Assembly (NCBI RefSeq): GCF_900660755.1
Contig: NZ_LR215050.1
Location: forward strand, 1,178,001 to 1,242,000
Origin: Acholeplasma hippikon
GTDB lineage: Bacteria > Bacillota_I > Bacilli_A > Acholeplasmatales > Acholeplasmataceae
DNA length: 64,000 nt
Reading direction: 5' to 3'
The notes below the pieces were generated by a model. That model worked only from the letters and a program-made list of their open reading frames with translations, made no database searches and had not been told where the DNA came from. Within the stretch, counting starts at the first letter, position 1, and each line of letters opens with the position of its first letter. Made by a program: the position numbers and the translations under genes. This document shows positions 60,700-64,000 of the stretch, one piece after another.

Positions 60700-61467
60700 A
60701 TGTCAACTTTAAATATTAGAAATCTCCATGTTTCAATCGAAGATAAAGAGATTCTTAAGGGTGTAGACTTAGTTGTTAATTCAGGTGAAGTCCACGCAAT
60801 TATGGGTCCAAACGGAACAGGTAAATCTACATTAGCTTCTTCATTAATGGGACACCCAAAATACCAAGTAACAGAAGGTAGTGCATCATTAGATGGCGAA
60901 GATTTATTAGAAATGGAAGTAGATGAAAGAGCAAGAGCAGGTTTATTCTTAGCTATGCAATATCCACAAGAAGTTTCAGGTGTTACAAATTCAGACTTTA
61001 TGAGAAGTGCTTTAAAAGCAGTTCGTGGTGAAGATATCCCATTAATCAAATTTATTATGGAATATGAAAAGAATGCTGAAGAATTAAAAATGAGAGAAGA
61101 TCTTCCTCACCGTTACCTAAATGAAGGTTTCTCAGGTGGAGAAAGAAAAAGAAATGAAATTCTTCAATTAAAGACTTTAAAACCTAAGTTCGCAATTTTA
61201 GATGAAATCGATTCAGGTTTAGATATCGATGCATTAAGAATTGTTGGTGAGAATGTTAATAAGATGATTTCACCAGAGTTTGGTTGTATCTTAATTACGC
61301 ACTATCAAAGAATTTTAGATTATATTAAACCAACTCACGTTCATATCATGATTAATGGTAAAATCGTGTTAACTGGTGGACAAGAATTAATCACTAAGAT
61401 TGATCAAAATGGTTATGAATGGGTTAAAGAAGAGTTAGGAATCGATTTCGAAGCTGGTAAGGAATAA
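60700..61467 (+). CDS. sufC: Fe-S cluster assembly ATPase
   Basis: A 255-aa ABC-type ATPase of the SUF system. Walker A GPNGTGKST, signature FSGGERKR, Walker B FAILDEI followed by DSGLDIDALRIV, and His in LITHYQ are all present. It powers cluster assembly on the SufBCD scaffold. AAGGAG precedes the ATG; it is the first gene of sufC-D-S-U. Confidence 0.96.
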   Translation: MSTLNIRNLHVSIEDKEILKGVDLVVNSGEVHAIMGPNGTGKSTLASSLMGHPKYQVTEGSASLDGEDLLEMEVDERARAGLFLAMQYPQEVSGVTNSDFMRSALKAVRGEDIPLIKFIMEYEKNAEELKMREDLPHRYLNEGFSGGERKRNEILQLKTLKPKFAILDEIDSGLDIDALRIVGENVNKMISPEFGCILITHYQRILDYIKPTHVHIMINGKIVLTGGQELITKIDQNGYEWVKEELGIDFEAGKE

Positions 61468-61469
61468 TT

Positions 61470-62345
61470 ATGAGTCAAATTATTATTTCTAAAGACCGTT
61501 CATTTCAATCAATTCCTGGAGTCATTATTACTGATTCAGGAATTACTATTCAAAAAAATGCTCATTTAACCGAAACAGTAACTATTAAAGTTTTAGACAG
61601 AACCTTAGAAAAATTTGATGTAACTGTTGAAGAAAGTGCTTCTGCAAAAGTCATCTTATCGATTGATGATCATGTAGAAGGAAGCGCTGATTATTATATT
61701 AATTTTGCTGCTAAGGCAAATGCAAACTTAAAATTCTTACTAATCAGCAACATTCAAACAGAAAAATCAGTAGTTCATTTAAAAGGTAATTTATATAGAG
61801 ATGCAAATATTAATTTTATGGCAAGTTTCGTAAGTCATAAGATTGATGCAGTTATCCACTTAGATTTAGTTGAACCAGGTGCTTCATTAAAGGTTCGTAC
61901 AATTACAATCTCAGCAAAAGATAACGTTCAAAATCTAGATGTTCACATGATTCACCATGCGCCACATACAACAGCTGAAATGACAAATATTGCCATTGCA
62001 GGTGAAAATGGTATTGTGAGATTAAATGGTGTAGGTGAAGTCTTAAAAGGAATGGTTGATTCAAGCGCATTCCAAACATTAAGAGGGATTATCACAAATG
62101 ATAAAGCTCAAATTGATGTTAACCCAATTCTAATTATCGATGAATATGATATTCAAGCTGCAGGACATGCTGCAACAGTTGGTAAATTAGAAGAAGAAAC
62201 ATTATACTACTTAATGAGTAGAGGATTAACTTTAGAAGAAGCCACAAAGTTAATCATTAATGGATTCTTAAGACCAGTCATTGATGAAATTGATGATGAA
62301 GTCATTAAAGAAAATGTTATTAATTTAGTAAACGAAAGAATATAG
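61470..62345 (+). CDS. sufD: SufD-like Fe-S cluster scaffold subunit
   Basis: A 291-aa SufB/SufD-family protein with the right-handed beta-helix core and conserved TNIAIAGENGIVRLNGVGEV, followed by the C-terminal helical segment (GHAATVGKLEEETLYYLMSRGL). It is shorter than most SufD proteins (often ~420 aa) because the N-terminal helical domain is reduced. It pairs with SufC. Confidence 0.88.
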   Translation: MSQIIISKDRSFQSIPGVIITDSGITIQKNAHLTETVTIKVLDRTLEKFDVTVEESASAKVILSIDDHVEGSADYYINFAAKANANLKFLLISNIQTEKSVVHLKGNLYRDANINFMASFVSHKIDAVIHLDLVEPGASLKVRTITISAKDNVQNLDVHMIHHAPHTTAEMTNIAIAGENGIVRLNGVGEVLKGMVDSSAFQTLRGIITNDKAQIDVNPILIIDEYDIQAAGHAATVGKLEEETLYYLMSRGLTLEEATKLIINGFLRPVIDEIDDEVIKENVINLVNERI

Positions 62346-62348
62346 AAT

Positions 62349-63551
62349 ATGAATGTAGATCGAATTAAAAAACAGTTTCCAATTTTTAAAAAACATCCTG
62401 AGATTCACTTTTTTGATTCTGCAGCATCAAGTTTAAAGCATAAGGACGCAATCAAAAGTTTATCGGATTATTTAGCATACAATGGCACAAACGTACACCG
62501 TGGTGTTTATAAATTAGCTGCGGAAGCAACTGATTTATATGAAGGCGCACGTGCTAAAGTTGCTGATTTTATTCATGCAGATGTAAGTGAAATTGTTTTT
62601 ACAAAGTCTACAACACATGCGATTAACATGCTTGCTTATGCTATTCAAGATTTAATTAATGAAGGTGATGAAATTGTGATTTCTGAATTAGAACATCACT
62701 CAAATTTACTTCCTTGGTTAAATTTAGCTGAAAAGAAAAAGGCAGTTGTTAAGTTTATTCCCCTTGAAAAAGGTTCAATTACAATATCTAACTTTAAAAA
62801 AGTGTTAAGTAAAAAAACTAAATTAGTTGTGACACATCATATCTCAAATGTGTTTGGATATGTTGCTCCAATTAAGAAAATGATTGAACTAGCACATAAA
62901 GTTGGTGCTTATGTCTTTGTTGACTGTGCACAAAGCGCGAGTCAAGTTGAAATAGATGCGAAGAAATTAGATATTGATTTCTTAGCATTTTCTGGACACA
63001 AGATGTATGGACCAAATGGTATTGGTGTTTTATATGGTAAGAAAAACTTACTTGAAATGATAAATCCTGCTGAATTTGGTGGAGAAATGGTTGATAAGGT
63101 TCATCTAGATAAAGAATCAACATATAAAGCTGTGCCTTATAAATTTGAATCAGGTACGCCACCGATTGCAGAAGCAATTGGTTTAGCGAGTGCAATTGAC
63201 TTTATTAAGAAAGGCAATCGCAAAGCTAAATACCAATACACATTAAATTTAAGAAATTATATTTTAGAAAATTTAAAAGATGAAAAAGGAATTACGATTT
63301 ACAACAAAGATTTTGACACAAATCTAATTACTTTAAATATTGATGGGGTGCATCCACATGACGTTGCCAGCTTCTTAGATAGCATGGAAGTCTGTGTGAG
63401 AGCAGGACATCATTGTAACCAATTAACCATGAGATATTTAGAGCAAAATGCCACTATTCGTGCTTCAGTAGGTATATATAATACAATTGAAGACTGTGAT
63501 GTATTGATTAAAGCGTTAAAAGAAACACGTGATTTCTTCATCGGTTTTTGA
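62349..63551 (+). CDS. sufS: Cysteine desulfurase
   Basis: A 400-aa PLP enzyme that provides sulfur for Fe-S clusters. The PLP lysine is in FSGHKMYGP, the histidine/aspartate region is VFVDCAQSA, and the catalytic cysteine is in VRAGHHCNQL. It lies 3 nt after sufD. It transfers persulfide to SufU, encoded next. Confidence 0.95.
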   Translation: MNVDRIKKQFPIFKKHPEIHFFDSAASSLKHKDAIKSLSDYLAYNGTNVHRGVYKLAAEATDLYEGARAKVADFIHADVSEIVFTKSTTHAINMLAYAIQDLINEGDEIVISELEHHSNLLPWLNLAEKKKAVVKFIPLEKGSITISNFKKVLSKKTKLVVTHHISNVFGYVAPIKKMIELAHKVGAYVFVDCAQSASQVEIDAKKLDIDFLAFSGHKMYGPNGIGVLYGKKNLLEMINPAEFGGEMVDKVHLDKESTYKAVPYKFESGTPPIAEAIGLASAIDFIKKGNRKAKYQYTLNLRNYILENLKDEKGITIYNKDFDTNLITLNIDGVHPHDVASFLDSMEVCVRAGHHCNQLTMRYLEQNATIRASVGIYNTIEDCDVLIKALKETRDFFIGF

Positions 63552-63563
63552 AAGGAATAAAAC

Positions 63564-64000
63564 ATGGACTTAAAAGCATTATACAGAGAAGTAATTATGG
63601 ATCATTATAAGAATCCAAAAAATAAGGGATTAGTCAATGATGAAACGTATTTTACAGTCCATTTAAATAACCCAACTTGTGGTGATGATATCACAGTTCA
63701 GTTACTTGTTAAAGACGGTATCATTAAAGATATGCGTCATCAAGGTATTGGATGTTCAATTTGTTGTTCATCAGCAAGCGTCGCTTCAGTCACTTTAATT
63801 GGTAAAACATTAAGTGAAGGGCTCAAAACGATTAATGAGTTTTATGAACTCATCAAAGGTAATCCATTTAATGAAAAATTATTAGATGGGGATGCCTTAG
63901 CGTATCAAACTGTTCACCAGTTTCCAGCTCGCGTGAAATGCGCAACCTTAGGTTGGAAAGCTTTTGAACAAGCTATCCTAGTTAAAGATAAGGAGATTTC
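63564..64000 (+). CDS. sufU: SufU sulfur-transfer protein (C-terminus cut by window edge)
   Basis: Translation from ATG 63564 (AAAGGA 7 nt upstream) gives a SufU/IscU-family protein. The three ligand cysteines are visible in NPTCGDD, GCSICCSSAS (the family usually has a single Cys at this point) and VKCATLGW. It accepts sulfur from SufS. The frame is open to base 64000 and lacks only the last few residues. Confidence 0.92.
   Translation, partial: MDLKALYREVIMDHYKNPKNKGLVNDETYFTVHLNNPTCGDDITVQLLVKDGIIKDMRHQGIGCSICCSSASVASVTLIGKTLSEGLKTINEFYELIKGNPFNEKLLDGDALAYQTVHQFPARVKCATLGWKAFEQAILVKDKEI

Noticed and set aside
1-64000. Use of TGA as a tryptophan codon (Mycoplasma/Spiroplasma code)
   Set aside because: TGA is the natural end of nrdD, nrdI, sufS and others, tRNA-Trp has anticodon CCA only, and proteins have normal lengths with the standard code.
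1-64000. CRISPR array, restriction-modification or toxin-antitoxin system
   Set aside because: No short regularly spaced repeats, Cas proteins, methyltransferases or typical TA pairs were seen. The NERD and XRE proteins alone do not make a defence system.

Overview
The window looks like a chromosome segment of an Acholeplasma-like mollicute (Acholeplasmatales or a close relative). The DNA is very AT-rich. TGA ends nrdD, nrdI and sufS, and the only tRNA-Trp seen reads UGG, so the standard code is used rather than the Mycoplasma/Spiroplasma code. The genes combine a Firmicute-like SUF cluster and class Ib and III ribonucleotide reductases with many large lipoproteins and membrane-anchored surface proteins, and no cell-wall gene is present.

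Layout. 1-1570: a Na/Pi cotransporter cut by the left edge. 2.1-8.9 kb: an nrd operon (nrdD-nrdG-nrdI-nrdE-nrdF-nrdH) coding for both the anaerobic and the aerobic class Ib reductase. 8.9-15.0 kb: minus-strand genes for a GH18 lipoprotein, a GNAT acetyltransferase, a DUF952 protein, an M48 membrane protease and a YbaK-type deacylase. 15.1-25.9 kb: a 10.7-kb element integrated in the 3' half of tRNA-Trp. It is flanked by 46-bp direct repeats and carries a tyrosine integrase, two XRE regulators, a winged-helix protein and a filamentous-phage (inovirus/plectrovirus) morphogenesis module: a coat-like small protein, two large membrane-anchored surface proteins, a small two-span protein and a Zot/pI-type ATPase. 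A secreted trypsin-like protease sits inside the module. 26.0-27.7 kb: an IS3-family (IS150-like) element inserted exactly into a rho-independent terminator. 28.9-29.2 kb: tRNA-His, -Gln and -Leu. 29.3-31.5 kb: small membrane proteins and a NERD protein. 31.6-44.7 kb: a three-gene surface operon. Its first product is a 1730-aa membrane-anchored protein with about six cohesin-like modules, its second a small lipoprotein, and its third a 2407-aa subtilisin-family lipoprotein ending in a type I dockerin. 44.8-47.5 kb: a SAM-I riboswitch in front of an unknown gene, then VanZ-like, DJ-1/PfpI, TetR and a small membrane protein. 47.6-56.6 kb: an oligopeptide ABC transporter (oppABCDF) with a catabolite-repression-like operator and unusually enlarged subunits. 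56.6-60.5 kb: DUF3899, an unknown membrane protein and an S41-like lipoprotein. 60.7-64.0 kb: sufC-sufD-sufS-sufU, the last cut by the right edge.

How the genes may work together (inference). The surface operon, the S41-like and M48 proteases, the GH18 protein and the Opp transporter fit a life style in which a wall-less cell breaks down external protein and glycan at its membrane and imports peptides. The cohesin/dockerin pair would be a cellulosome-like architecture used for proteolysis. The prophage is the second notable system: a temperate filamentous phage of a wall-less host with its own secreted serine protease, a densely structured intergenic region resembling a single-stranded phage origin/packaging region, and an outward promoter that would drive its left-end genes only once the element has circularised.
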